From JABWBJ01 sp035646395 (GTDB lineage: Bacteria > Gemmatimonadota > Gemmatimonadetes > Gemmatimonadales > Gemmatimonadaceae), in contig DASRPK010000323.1 in NCBI GenBank assembly GCA_035646395.1, forward strand, positions 1 to 11,925: 11,925 nt of DNA, read 5' to 3'. Position numbers and translations under genes: made by a program. Of the stretch, positions 1-6,110 are shown piece after piece. Each line of letters starts with the position of its first letter. The first letter of the stretch is position 1. The notes below the pieces were generated by a model. That model did no database searches. It worked only from the letters and a program-made list of their open reading frames with translations, and had not been told where the DNA came from.

Positions 1-59
1 TTGGTTAGAGTGCCGGTCTGTCACACCGGAGGTCGCGGGTTCGAGCCCCGTCAGCCCCG
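1..59 (+). tRNA. tRNA-Asp (GTC), 5' end cut off by the window
   Basis: The 3' three quarters of a tRNA are present. The anticodon stem (13-17 with 25-29) is perfect and its 7-base loop at 18-24 carries anticodon GTC at 20-22, which reads Asp codons. The T arm and the 3' acceptor strand CAGCCCC (52-58) with discriminator G at 59 follow. The first roughly 15 bases (5' acceptor strand and half the D stem) lie before the window. CCA is not encoded, so a CCA-adding enzyme must complete it. It is the first of three tandem tRNA genes probably transcribed together. Confidence 0.95.
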
Positions 60-73
60 TTAGGAACGGAAGT

Positions 74-159
74 GATGTGAGAAGTGGGCTGGGAGAAAAA
101 ATCAGATTCCCGCTGAATTCTGTGGTAATCGCATTCTCCCCTATCCCCCATCCCACATC
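74..159. repeat. Imperfect inverted repeat in the Asp-Leu tRNA spacer
   Basis: The arm at 74-97 (starts GATGTGAGAAG, ends GGGAGAA) and the arm at 134-159 (starts TTCTCCCCTATC, ends CCCACATC) are near reverse complements with a few mismatches and two small gaps, separated by about 36 bases. In the transcript this would fold into a long hairpin between the two tRNAs. It could be a processing structure or a remnant of a small dispersed repeat. No T tract follows, so it does not look like an intrinsic terminator. Confidence 0.6.
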
Positions 160-168
160 CGAGTTGTT

Positions 169-250
169 GCCCTGGTGGTGAAATTGGTAGACACGCCATC
201 TTGAGGGGGTGGTGCCGCAAGGCGTCACGGTTCGAGTCCGTGCCAGGGCA
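169..250 (+). tRNA. tRNA-Leu (GAG)
   Basis: This is an 82-base class II tRNA with a variable arm. The acceptor GCCCTGG (169-175) pairs with CCAGGGC (243-249) and the discriminator A is at 250, as expected for Leu. The anticodon stem 196-200/208-212 closes a 7-base loop TTGAGGG (201-207) with anticodon GAG at 203-205. The variable arm GTGCCGCAAGGCGT and a canonical T loop TTCGAGT follow. CCA is not encoded. It lies between tRNA-Asp and tRNA-Thr on the same strand. Confidence 0.96.
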
Positions 251-257
251 TGAAGCG

Positions 258-326
258 AGGCCAGAAGCCAGAGGGCCGAGGCCAGAAATCGAGTAGCTCT
301 GGCCTTTGGCCTCTGGCCTCTGGCCT
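258..326. repeat. Long GGCCAGA-rich inverted repeat in the Leu-Thr tRNA spacer
   Basis: The arm 258-286 and the reverse complement of 298-326 agree at 25 of 29 positions, with an 11-base loop at 287-297. Each arm is itself built from repeats of a GGCCAGA core every 9-10 bases, so the element is a tandem repeat folded into a hairpin. It occupies almost the whole spacer between tRNA-Leu and tRNA-Thr. It may be a RNA processing signal or a dispersed intergenic repeat; there is no T tract after it. Confidence 0.75.
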
Positions 327-333
327 GTTGTTT

Positions 334-405
334 GCCAGCGTAGCTCAGTGGTAGAGCACCCGATTCGTAATCGGGCGGTCGTCAGTTCAATCCTGACCGC
401 TGGCT
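334..405 (+). tRNA. tRNA-Thr (CGT)
   Basis: This is a 72-base cloverleaf. The acceptor GCCAGCG (334-340) pairs with CGCTGGC (398-404) and the discriminator is T at 405. The D arm is GCTC-AGTGGTA-GAGC and the anticodon stem CCCGA/TCGGG closes loop TTCGTAA with anticodon CGT, reading the Thr codon ACG. The T arm is GTCAG-TTCAATC-CTGAC. CCA is not encoded. It is the last gene of the tRNA cluster and is followed about 24 bases later by a terminator hairpin. Confidence 0.96.
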
Positions 406-428
406 CTGACTAATGTCGAGGAGTTTGA

Positions 429-463
429 GCGGCGGTCTCCGTCCAGGCGATCGCCGCTTTTTT
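429..463 (+). terminator. Rho-independent terminator of the tRNA cluster
   Basis: The stem GCGGCG (429-434) pairs with CGCCGC (452-457) across a 17-base loop and is followed directly by six T residues (458-463). It ends transcription of the Asp-Leu-Thr tRNA unit. The T tract touches the stop codon of the convergent methyltransferase gene. In the opposite direction no T tract follows the stem, so it acts mainly on the plus strand. Confidence 0.85.
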
Positions 464-1112
464 AGCGCCGGTACACGACCACTTGCCAGCCCGCCGTGTG
501 CCGTTCACTCCACGGCTGCAATCCCGCGGACTTCAACACTGCGTCAACTGCACGCGGATCGTGCATGAACACGCGGAACGGACTGCGCTTGATGCGCTGC
601 ACGAGGTTGATCACGCCCAGGCCGATGCGCATCCAGCCCACGTCGCGGGGATATACGGCGCCGTAGAATCGCGTGGTCTTCGCTGCTGAGAGCCGGACGA
701 GTTGCTGCATATCGTCGAAGCAACAGATCACGCGATCGAGCGTGACAACGTCGGCCGATGGGATCCGCTCGGCCACTGCCGTGAAATCGCCCTCAATGAA
801 TTGTACCGCGGCAGTATGGCCGCGACGCTCCGTCTCCTCGCGCGCGGCAGCGAGTTGTCCCACAGAAGCGTCGACGTGTGTCGCTCGAGAGACGATTCCG
901 TTGAGCAGTTCGTGGTGGATCGCGCCAACCCCTGCGCCAATGTCCAGAAGCGTCAGCCGCTCGGTTCCATTCTCTCGAATCGCGCGGCGTAGTTGGTCGA
1001 TCAACATCCGCGTGCTCTTGTCGGGGCCACGACGCCGGAAGCGCTTGAGCTGTTTCCGGGCCGAATGGTCGGTGAATTGCTGCGCAATTCCGCGGCATTG
1101 CTGGCAAGACAT
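462..1112 (-). CDS. Class I SAM-dependent methyltransferase
   Basis: The 216-residue protein has a Rossmann methyltransferase core. Motif I LLDIGAGVGAI (residues 55-65) binds SAM; the acidic end of strand 2 is D81 in THVDAS; GDF (108-110) is the adenine-side motif; DVVTLDRVICCFDD (121-134) is the motif IV region. The N-terminus has a Cys pair (C3, C6) and a basic RKQLKRFRRRGPDKSTR stretch (19-35), as I recall from uncharacterised bacterial methyltransferases distantly like BchM. There is no signal peptide, so it is probably cytoplasmic. The substrate cannot be read from the sequence. The ATG at 1112 (minus strand) is the only early Met, and no strong ribosome-binding site precedes it. It is convergent with the tRNA cluster and divergent from ftsH. 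The family call is firm; the function is unknown. Confidence 0.85.
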   Translation of the reverse strand: MSCQQCRGIAQQFTDHSARKQLKRFRRRGPDKSTRMLIDQLRRAIRENGTERLTLLDIGAGVGAIHHELLNGIVSRATHVDASVGQLAAAREETERRGHTAAVQFIEGDFTAVAERIPSADVVTLDRVICCFDDMQQLVRLSAAKTTRFYGAVYPRDVGWMRIGLGVINLVQRIKRSPFRVFMHDPRAVDAVLKSAGLQPWSERHTAGWQVVVYRR

Positions 1113-1508
1113 GGGTTCGCCCGCCCGTTATGGCCTACGAGTCATCCACTGCTGGACAAACGGTTCGTATCGCCCTCGCGAACACAATGCGCGGCGCGGT
1201 GGCAATTGTCCACGCGTCGTTGAAGAGCAGATGCCTCCGAGCCGACACCGAAAGTCGTCAACCAGTGACGCCTACCTAACGGCCCCGCGCACCGTTCCTC
1301 AGCAACCTTCACGATTGCGCGCTGGCGACGTTCATCTTCTGGAAGATTGCGCCACAACCACCCGGTCCTTTTCAAGCGCGCTTCTGCTGAGGAAACATTC
1401 CATTACTCGCTCCGCCCGACCGATGCCGCAGGACCCTCGGGGTGGCCAACACCGTTGCAGCGCACTTTCTTAGCGTCAATCGCGAGTTCTCCGCAGGAGG
1501 GCGCGGAC
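1113..1508. other. Divergent intergenic region between the methyltransferase and ftsH
   Basis: These 396 bases should hold the promoters of both flanking genes. I see no convincing -35/-10 pair, CIRCE element or heat-shock promoter. Open frames across it have no recognisable protein features. The upstream in-frame extension of ftsH (ATG at 1347) is judged untranslated because a strong ribosome-binding site sits before 1509. One CCTAACG heptamer lies at 1275-1281. Confidence 0.6.
1495..1500 (+). promoter_or_regulatory. Strong Shine-Dalgarno site fixing the ftsH start
   Basis: AGGAGG at 1495-1500 lies 8 bases before the ATG at 1509. This decides for a 663-residue protein over the 717-residue frame that opens at 1347, whose extra 54 residues show no FtsH similarity. 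Confidence 0.85.
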
Positions 1509-3500
1509 ATGAACGGATCAAAGCCGGACCCGAAAGCGAGTCCCAATCGCAAGCTGCCCACGCGCCCCAATACTCCAATCCGGCCAATACCGCCGCGCAC
1601 CTGGCTTGCCTTTCTCCTCATCCTCCTCGCGAACTACCTGCTTATGCGGAGCTTCTTCCCGCGTGAGAAGGCGGTCACGGTCCCGTACACGCTGTTCAAG
1701 GAAGAAGTCGCGAAGAAGAACGTTGTACGCATCTATAGTCGCGGCGAACGGATCACTGGTCGTTTCACCCGCGCCGTCACGTTTCCCGCAGCGCCGGATG
1801 CCGCGACCGGCGCGACGCCCCGACCGGTCACGACGTTTTCCACCGCGGTGCCGGTATTTGCCGATCCTGGCCTCGAAACACTGCTCATCGCGAATGGGGT
1901 CGAGATCAGCGCCGAACCAATTGAAGTCGGCGGAACCTGGTCGAGCCTCCTTCTGAGCTTCCTTCCCGCGCTGCTCCTGATCGGGATGTACGTGTGGGCT
2001 TTCCGTCGAATGGCGAGCCAGGGCGGAATGGGCAGTGGCGGAGTCTTCGGACTCGGCAAGAGCACGGCGCGCCGATTCGACACGGAAAAGGACAAGGCAG
2101 TGACCTTTGACGACGTCGCCGGAATCGATGAAGCCGAAAATGAACTCGTTGAAGTCGTCGATTTCCTCAAGGACCCGCAGAAATACACACGCCTGGGGGG
2201 CTCGGCGCCGAAGGGAGTCCTGCTGGTTGGCTCGCCGGGAACGGGAAAAACACTGCTGGCACGGGCAGTCGCTGGAGAGGCGGGCGTCCCGTTCTTCTCG
2301 ATAGGCGGCTCGGAGTTCGTCGAGATGATCGTTGGCGTGGGTGCCGCGCGGGTGCGCGATCTGTTCAAGCAGGCCCGCGAACACGCGCCGGCGATCATCT
2401 TCATCGACGAGCTCGATTCCATCGGACGCGCCCGCGGGATGGTCGCACTCGGCGGCTCCAGTGAACAGGAGCAGACGCTCAACCAGATCCTTGCCGAGAT
2501 GGACGGGTTCACCGGACGGGAAGGGATCATCGTGCTCGCGGCCACGAACCAGCCTGACGTACTCGACAAGGCGCTGCTGCGCCCCGGGCGGTTCGATCGT
2601 CGAGTGATCGTCAACCTGCCCGATCGGACCGGGCGCGAGGCGATTCTCCGGGTGCATACACGAAAGGTGCCGCTCGCGCCTGAGGTCAACCTCGGCGAAA
2701 TCGCGGCTGCGACGCCCGGGCTGGCCGGCGCGGATCTCCGGAACCTGGTGAACGAAGCGGCGCTGCTGGCGGCGCGACGCAACCAGAACGACGTTAGGCA
2801 GAAGGACTTTCTGGATGCCCTGGAGAAGATCGTGCTGGGTCCGGAGCGCGCGATTCTCCTCAGTCAGGCGGACCGCGAGCGCATTGCCTATCACGAGGGT
2901 GGACACGCCGTCCTCGGACTCGTCGTTCCCGGCGCCGATCCGGTCCATCGCGTGTCGATCGTACCGCGAGGGATGGCGCTCGGCGTCACCTACCAGCGTC
3001 CGGACGCCGACCGCTACAACTATCCGGAGGGCTACCTGCGCGCGCGTATCATCGGGATGCTGGGTGGGCGCGCGGCGGAGGAACTCGTGTACGGCACAAA
3101 GACCACCGGAGCGGAGAACGACATCGAGCAGGCGACACAGCTCGCCCGCAACATGGTCACGCGCTGGGGGATGAGCGACGCGTTAGGTATGGTGCAGCTC
3201 GCGCCGCGGGAGAACCCCTTCCTGGGCCCCGTCCCGGGATTCCCCGAGCGCGCGCCCGTGAGCGAGGAGACCGCGCGCACCATCGACGCCGAAGTCCGGC
3301 GCATCATCGGCGAGAGCCACGAGGAGGCGACGCGCCTGCTGACGAAATATCGCCAGGCGCTGGATGCCCTCGCGGCGGCGCTGCTCGAGCGGGAGACGCT
3401 CGACGACGACGACATCCTGTCCGTCACGGGACTTCCGCCCGCGCCGAAACTCGATCCTCGCGCGCACGGCGCCGCCCGGGAGCCGGCCACGACTCGTTAG
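1509..3500 (+). CDS. ftsH: ATP-dependent zinc metalloprotease FtsH
   Basis: This is a membrane-anchored AAA+ protease that unfolds and degrades membrane and unstable cytosolic proteins as a hexamer. The 663-residue protein is normal in length. In order: a Pro-rich basic N-terminus, TM1 (31-49), a periplasmic domain of about 95 residues, TM2 (144-166), then the AAA+ module with Walker A GSPGTGKT (241-248), Walker B IIFIDE (296-301) and the second region of homology with arginine fingers R358 and R361. The protease domain has zinc motif HEGGH (462-466) and third ligand D538 in GAENDIEQ. Two positions are odd: the pore loop reads MIVG (273-276) where most FtsH proteins have MFVG, and HEGGH replaces the usual HEAGH. 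All catalytic residues remain. It appears monocistronic and convergent with the Gly/Gln-rich gene. It may be one of several FtsH paralogues. Confidence 0.97.
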   Translation: MNGSKPDPKASPNRKLPTRPNTPIRPIPPRTWLAFLLILLANYLLMRSFFPREKAVTVPYTLFKEEVAKKNVVRIYSRGERITGRFTRAVTFPAAPDAATGATPRPVTTFSTAVPVFADPGLETLLIANGVEISAEPIEVGGTWSSLLLSFLPALLLIGMYVWAFRRMASQGGMGSGGVFGLGKSTARRFDTEKDKAVTFDDVAGIDEAENELVEVVDFLKDPQKYTRLGGSAPKGVLLVGSPGTGKTLLARAVAGEAGVPFFSIGGSEFVEMIVGVGAARVRDLFKQAREHAPAIIFIDELDSIGRARGMVALGGSSEQEQTLNQILAEMDGFTGREGIIVLAATNQPDVLDKALLRPGRFDRRVIVNLPDRTGREAILRVHTRKVPLAPEVNLGEIAAATPGLAGADLRNLVNEAALLAARRNQNDVRQKDFLDALEKIVLGPERAILLSQADRERIAYHEGGHAVLGLVVPGADPVHRVSIVPRGMALGVTYQRPDADRYNYPEGYLRARIIGMLGGRAAEELVYGTKTTGAENDIEQATQLARNMVTRWGMSDALGMVQLAPRENPFLGPVPGFPERAPVSEETARTIDAEVRRIIGESHEEATRLLTKYRQALDALAAALLERETLDDDDILSVTGLPPAPKLDPRAHGAAREPATTR

Positions 3501-3583
3501 GCCCTTTCCCTGGCGGACGAGTTCCTGCCCGGGCTGTCTCTCCGGTCCGCCCAGGACCCGCCCGGCCGCGTTCCCGAAACCGG

Positions 3584-3607
3584 CGCGGACGCACTTATGC
3601 GTCTGCG
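3584..3607 (+). terminator. Stable hairpin after ftsH, possible terminator
   Basis: A 10-bp stem (3584-3593 with 3598-3607, one G-U pair) closes a CTTA tetraloop, 84 bases after the ftsH stop. No T tract follows, so it may be a factor-assisted terminator or an mRNA-stabilising 3' hairpin. A weaker pairing, 3509-3518 with 3545-3555 and one bulged base, lies upstream in the same trailer. Confidence 0.35.
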
Positions 3608-3627
3608 GTGGGGAAGGCCGGAACATG

Positions 3628-3659
3628 AAAACGGGCGGACCCTCTAACAGGTCCGCCCG
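3628..3659 (-). terminator. Rho-independent terminator of the Gly/Gln-rich gene
   Basis: A perfect 10-bp stem (3632-3641 with 3650-3659) has an 8-base loop. Read on the minus strand the stem is followed by TTTT (3631-3628). It lies 18 bases past the stop of the minus-strand gene and would end its transcript. On the plus strand there is no T tract, but the stem could still slow read-through from ftsH. Confidence 0.75.
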
Positions 3660-3677
3660 CTCCAGACGTGCATTCGC

Positions 3678-3995
3678 CTAGCGATTACCGCCACCCTTGT
3701 TGCCACCGGACTGCTGGCCCCCTTGCTGGCCAGATCGCTCGTTCCCACGACCGGTGTTCTCGTTCTCAGTGTCGTCTTCCTGATCGCGCTGGCTTCCGCC
3801 CTGTGTGCGCTGGCCGCCTTGCTGGCCTCCGCCCTGCTGGCCTCCGCCCTGCTGGCCCCCTTGCTGGCCGCGCTGACCGCCCTGCTGGCCGCGCTGCCCA
3901 CCCTGCTGACCTTCGCGCTGGCCAAGCTCTTCGTCGCCGCGGTTCTGGCTACCACTGCGACCCTGGCCCCCGCCCTGGTTCTTGTTGTCAGGCAT
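3678..3995 (-). CDS. Gly/Gln-rich low-complexity repeat protein
   Basis: This 105-residue protein is almost wholly hydrophilic, dominated by Gly, Gln, Arg and Asn, with no signal peptide or membrane segment. It has an N-terminal MPDNKNQGGGQ lead, a repeat block built from GQQGGQR and GGGQQ units (about residues 28-65), an acidic patch QRDQEDDTENEN and a Gly-rich tail ending GGNKGGGNR. It is probably disordered. I chose the Met at 3995 because AGGAG sits 6 bases before it on the minus strand; a frame opening ten codons earlier lacks this. The repeats are also visible in DNA as 21-bp and 15-bp units, so length may vary between strains. It recalls small Gly-rich stress proteins, but no KGG motif pattern is clear, and no function is assigned. 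Its own ribosome-binding site and terminator argue that it is real. Confidence 0.8.
   Translation of the reverse strand: MPDNKNQGGGQGRSGSQNRGDEELGQREGQQGGQRGQQGGQRGQQGGQQGGGQQGGGQQGGQRTQGGSQRDQEDDTENENTGRGNERSGQQGGQQSGGNKGGGNR
3821..3910. repeat. In-gene tandem repeats (15-bp and 21-bp units)
   Basis: Two exact copies of GCTGGCCTCCGCCCT (3821-3835, 3836-3850) are followed by a partial copy. Then come two 21-bp units starting GCTGGCCGCGCTG at 3863 and 3884, differing at a few bases, and a third partial unit at 3905. All units are multiples of three and encode Gly/Gln repeats on the minus strand, so copy changes keep the reading frame. Confidence 0.85.
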
Positions 3996-4370
3996 TTGCT
4001 GCTCCTGTTGAAGTGAGGTTAGCAACCCACGTTTGTAGCATAGGGGCGTACTTGAATCGTGAACATTTGGCGTAAGGCATAACGCGGGATTCCCCCGGGC
4101 TATTCCCGAGGGCTCAGACGGACTTTACTTCAAGACCGCTGGGGTCGTTTCGGGCGACTGTCGTGCTTACTTGCCCACTGAAGTCCTCGAAACAAGCGTT
4201 AGGCAGTTGGAGCCAGGCGCAACGTCAGTATGCGGTATCACGAGGTGTCGATCGACGCCAAACGCGCAGATCGGGCAACGACTACGGATACGCCACGAAT
4301 ACCGGCAGATGCCGTAGCCTACCTTTTGCACCGTCGCCCGAGCGGCTAAGTTGTTGGTGGGTAACACCTC
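3996..4370. other. Intergenic region upstream of the Gly/Gln-rich gene and tRNA-Gly
   Basis: This 375-base stretch separates the minus-strand Gly/Gln-rich gene from tRNA-Gly, so it should hold both promoters. A weak possible minus-strand promoter is TGTTCA, 17 bases, TATGCT, read within about 4040-4070. A tandem 13-bp repeat lies at 4089-4114. One CGTTAGG heptamer is at 4197-4203. I see no gene in it. Confidence 0.5.
4089..4114. repeat. Tandem 13-bp repeat upstream of the Gly/Gln-rich gene
   Basis: ATTCCCCCGGGCT (4089-4101) is followed directly by ATTCCCGAGGGCT (4102-4114), identical at 11 of 13 positions. The pair also forms a small hairpin (4092-4099 with 4105-4112, one mismatch). It lies about 95 bases before the start of the minus-strand gene, a position fitting an activator site, but this is inference. 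Confidence 0.5.
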
Positions 4371-4443
<73 letters not shown>

Positions 4444-4457
4444 CTCGCATTCCTGTT

Positions 4458-4494
4458 GAAACGCCGTGATCACATGATCACGGCGTTTCGTTTT
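4458..4494 (+). terminator. Rho-independent terminator of tRNA-Gly
   Basis: A perfect 15-bp inverted repeat (4458-4472 with 4475-4489) leaves a 2-base centre that opens to a small loop in RNA. It is followed by G and four T residues (4491-4494), and the stem itself ends in TTTC. It lies just after tRNA-Gly and ahead of the BON-SRPBCC gene, insulating the two. Confidence 0.9.
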
Positions 4495-4633
4495 GCAAAC
4501 AGGCTCAGCGCCCCGGCGCAACGCGCCCCGAATGGTCATACAGAAGAGCGATCCACTCTGAAAACGGGTACGACTGCAAGGTGCGCCTGATTGAGGAAGG
4601 GCGCGAAGCGGATCGTCAAAAGGAGTGTGCCAG

Positions 4634-5929
4634 ATGGCCGGTATTTCAGATCGATCGGACGACTGGATCGACGACGTGCGTTCGGGACGAATCGCAGAGC
4701 GCGGTCCAGAGTTGCTTCCAGTTCTGCTCGCTGCGGGCGTGGGTGCGGCAGCCATGTACCTGTTCGACCCGGCGCGCGGGCGCCGACGGCGACGGATCCT
4801 GGCCGACAAGGTCAGGCATGCGGCGCACGTCGCCGCTGACACAGCCGCGACTACCAGCCGCGATCTCGCGAATCACGCTCGCGGACTCGCCGCGGCAACG
4901 CAGCGCCCATTCACGCCGGCGGAGGCCGACGATGCGGTCATCCATGACCGCGTTCGGGCCGAACTCGGTCGCAGAGTTTCTCATCCCGGCGCCATCGAGG
5001 TCGCAGTTGATCAAGGCCGCGTTGCGCTGAACGGGCCGGTGTTGACCGACGAAGCCGATGCGCTGGTTGCATGTGTGTCGAAAGTGCGCGGGGTCCTGGA
5101 TGTCGCCGACAATCTCGTGCGGCATGATTCGGCAGGATCGGTTCCGGGACTGCAGGGCACTCCTCGTGTGCCCGCACGTCGATTCGAGCTGCAACAGGAA
5201 AACTGGGCACCCGCCGCTCGACTACTTGTTGGACTCGCTGGTGGATACATGGTCGCGCGGGCCTCACGACCCCAGCATCGTGAATCCGTGCTGAACGCCG
5301 CGATCGGACTCGCCGGTGCCGGACTCCTGACGCGTGCGACGACGAACCTGCCCTTCGATCGCCTGGTCGGGATTGGCGCCGGTCGCCGCGCGATCACGTT
5401 GCAGGATTCCATCAATATTGCCGCGCCGGTCGATGAGGTCTTTGCCCGGCTGGTCGCGTGGGACCAGTGGCCGCAATGGATGTCACACGTGCGCGACGTG
5501 CGCGTCGGCGCCCGGTCTCCAGATGGTGCACAGCACACGCATTGGGTCGTCGACGGTCTCGCGGGAAGGAGCGTTTCCTGGGATGCGATTACGACCCGGC
5601 TCATACCTAACGAGTTGATCGCGTGGAAAACGGTGGACGGATCCGCGATTCAACACGCCGGAAAGATCCGTTTTATTCCCACGGACCAGGGCACTACCAG
5701 GATCGATATCCAGATGAGCTATAACCCTGTCCTGGGCGCGGCGGGTCACGCCATTGCGTCGCTCTTCCGGCGCGATCCTCAGCGACAACTCAACGATGAT
5801 CTCGTCCGGCTCAAGACGACTATCGAAACGGGTGTGCCGCCGCGCGACGCCGCTCGTGGGGTAGACTACGGAACCGCAAATCACGACGGCGCCCACTCGA
5901 GCGGCGCCGAGTCCCGCGCCACTCCCTGA
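4634..5929 (+). CDS. Membrane protein with BON and SRPBCC (cyclase/dehydrase) domains
   Basis: This 431-residue protein has three parts. Residues 26-52 hold a hydrophobic segment ending in MYLFDPARGRRRRR, a membrane-plus-basic motif I recall from BON-containing envelope proteins. Residues 99-163 are a BON domain (HDRVRAELGRR to VRGVLDVADNLV, with the conserved Gly in ALNGPV), thought to bind phospholipid surfaces. Two hydrophobic stretches follow (195-210, 219-235) and resemble DUF2892-type segments. Residues 253-400 form a SRPBCC/START-like domain with a hydrophobic ligand cavity (INIAAPVDEVFARLVAWDQWPQWM). The acidic, polar tail is likely disordered. I chose ATG 4634 because AGGAG lies 8 bases before it; a GTG at 4625 overlaps that site. 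It probably acts at the inner membrane, perhaps in lipid or stress handling, but no substrate is known. Domain calls are good; function is open. Confidence 0.88.
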   Translation: MAGISDRSDDWIDDVRSGRIAERGPELLPVLLAAGVGAAAMYLFDPARGRRRRRILADKVRHAAHVAADTAATTSRDLANHARGLAAATQRPFTPAEADDAVIHDRVRAELGRRVSHPGAIEVAVDQGRVALNGPVLTDEADALVACVSKVRGVLDVADNLVRHDSAGSVPGLQGTPRVPARRFELQQENWAPAARLLVGLAGGYMVARASRPQHRESVLNAAIGLAGAGLLTRATTNLPFDRLVGIGAGRRAITLQDSINIAAPVDEVFARLVAWDQWPQWMSHVRDVRVGARSPDGAQHTHWVVDGLAGRSVSWDAITTRLIPNELIAWKTVDGSAIQHAGKIRFIPTDQGTTRIDIQMSYNPVLGAAGHAIASLFRRDPQRQLNDDLVRLKTTIETGVPPRDAARGVDYGTANHDGAHSSGAESRATP

Positions 5930-5956
5930 CGTTCCTTCACCGCGCGCCAATGTCCG

Positions 5957-5996
5957 AGGGCCGGATTGCCACGTTTGATCGTCGTGATCCGGCCCT
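5957..5996 (+). terminator. Hairpin after the BON-SRPBCC gene, possible terminator
   Basis: A perfect 10-bp stem (5957-5966 with 5987-5996) extends by G-U pairs, with a 20-base loop that contains a nested CACG/CGTG pair. It begins 28 bases after the stop codon. No T tract follows, so termination here is uncertain. Confidence 0.45.
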
Positions 5997-6070
5997 AGCG
6001 CAACTGGGCCGGCGGGCGACCGGACCACCCGTCTCTAAACAGCGACTGAAACCGGGCCGGAACTGTTCCG

Positions 6071-6085
6071 TATGGGAATCCAATA
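6071..6085. promoter_or_regulatory. Predicted PadR operator A, before the DUF4386-like gene
   Basis: TATGGGAATCCAATA is an imperfect palindrome. Its reverse complement matches the site before padR (6852-6866) at 13 of 15 positions, with both 6-base half-sites identical and only the central three bases differing. An extra CCCATA half-site lies at 6094-6099. The upstream bases 6040-6070 also resemble those before padR (TGAAAC-CGGGC, then ACT-TTCCGT), suggesting a shared promoter design. It starts 40 bases before the ATG at 6111. Confidence 0.6.
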
Positions 6086-6110
6086 GGAAGTCACCCATAT
6101 TCTCTCCCGA

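Noticed and set aside
673..1473. Plus-strand open frame of 266 codons over the methyltransferase
   Set aside because: The product is Ser/Arg-rich without motifs, whereas the minus strand shows clear SAM-binding motifs.
1347..1508. Longer ftsH start adding 54 residues
   Set aside because: AGGAGG with ideal spacing precedes ATG 1509, and the extra residues do not look like FtsH.
1518..2948. Long minus-strand open frames opposite ftsH
   Set aside because: These are shadows of a strongly conserved FtsH reading frame; GC-rich codon bias keeps the antisense frames open.
3723..4016. Plus-strand open frame giving a strikingly Leu/Ala-rich, membrane-like 97-residue product
   Set aside because: It is the antisense of the Gly/Gln repeats: CAG and GGC codons read backwards as CTG and GCC. 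It has no ribosome-binding site, while the minus-strand gene has one plus a terminator.
3996..4025. Upstream start (ATG at 4025, minus strand) for the Gly/Gln-rich gene
   Set aside because: AGGAG falls inside this extension and is well placed for the Met at 3995.
4625..4633. GTG start for the BON-SRPBCC gene
   Set aside because: The GTG overlaps the AGGAG site that is correctly spaced for ATG 4634.
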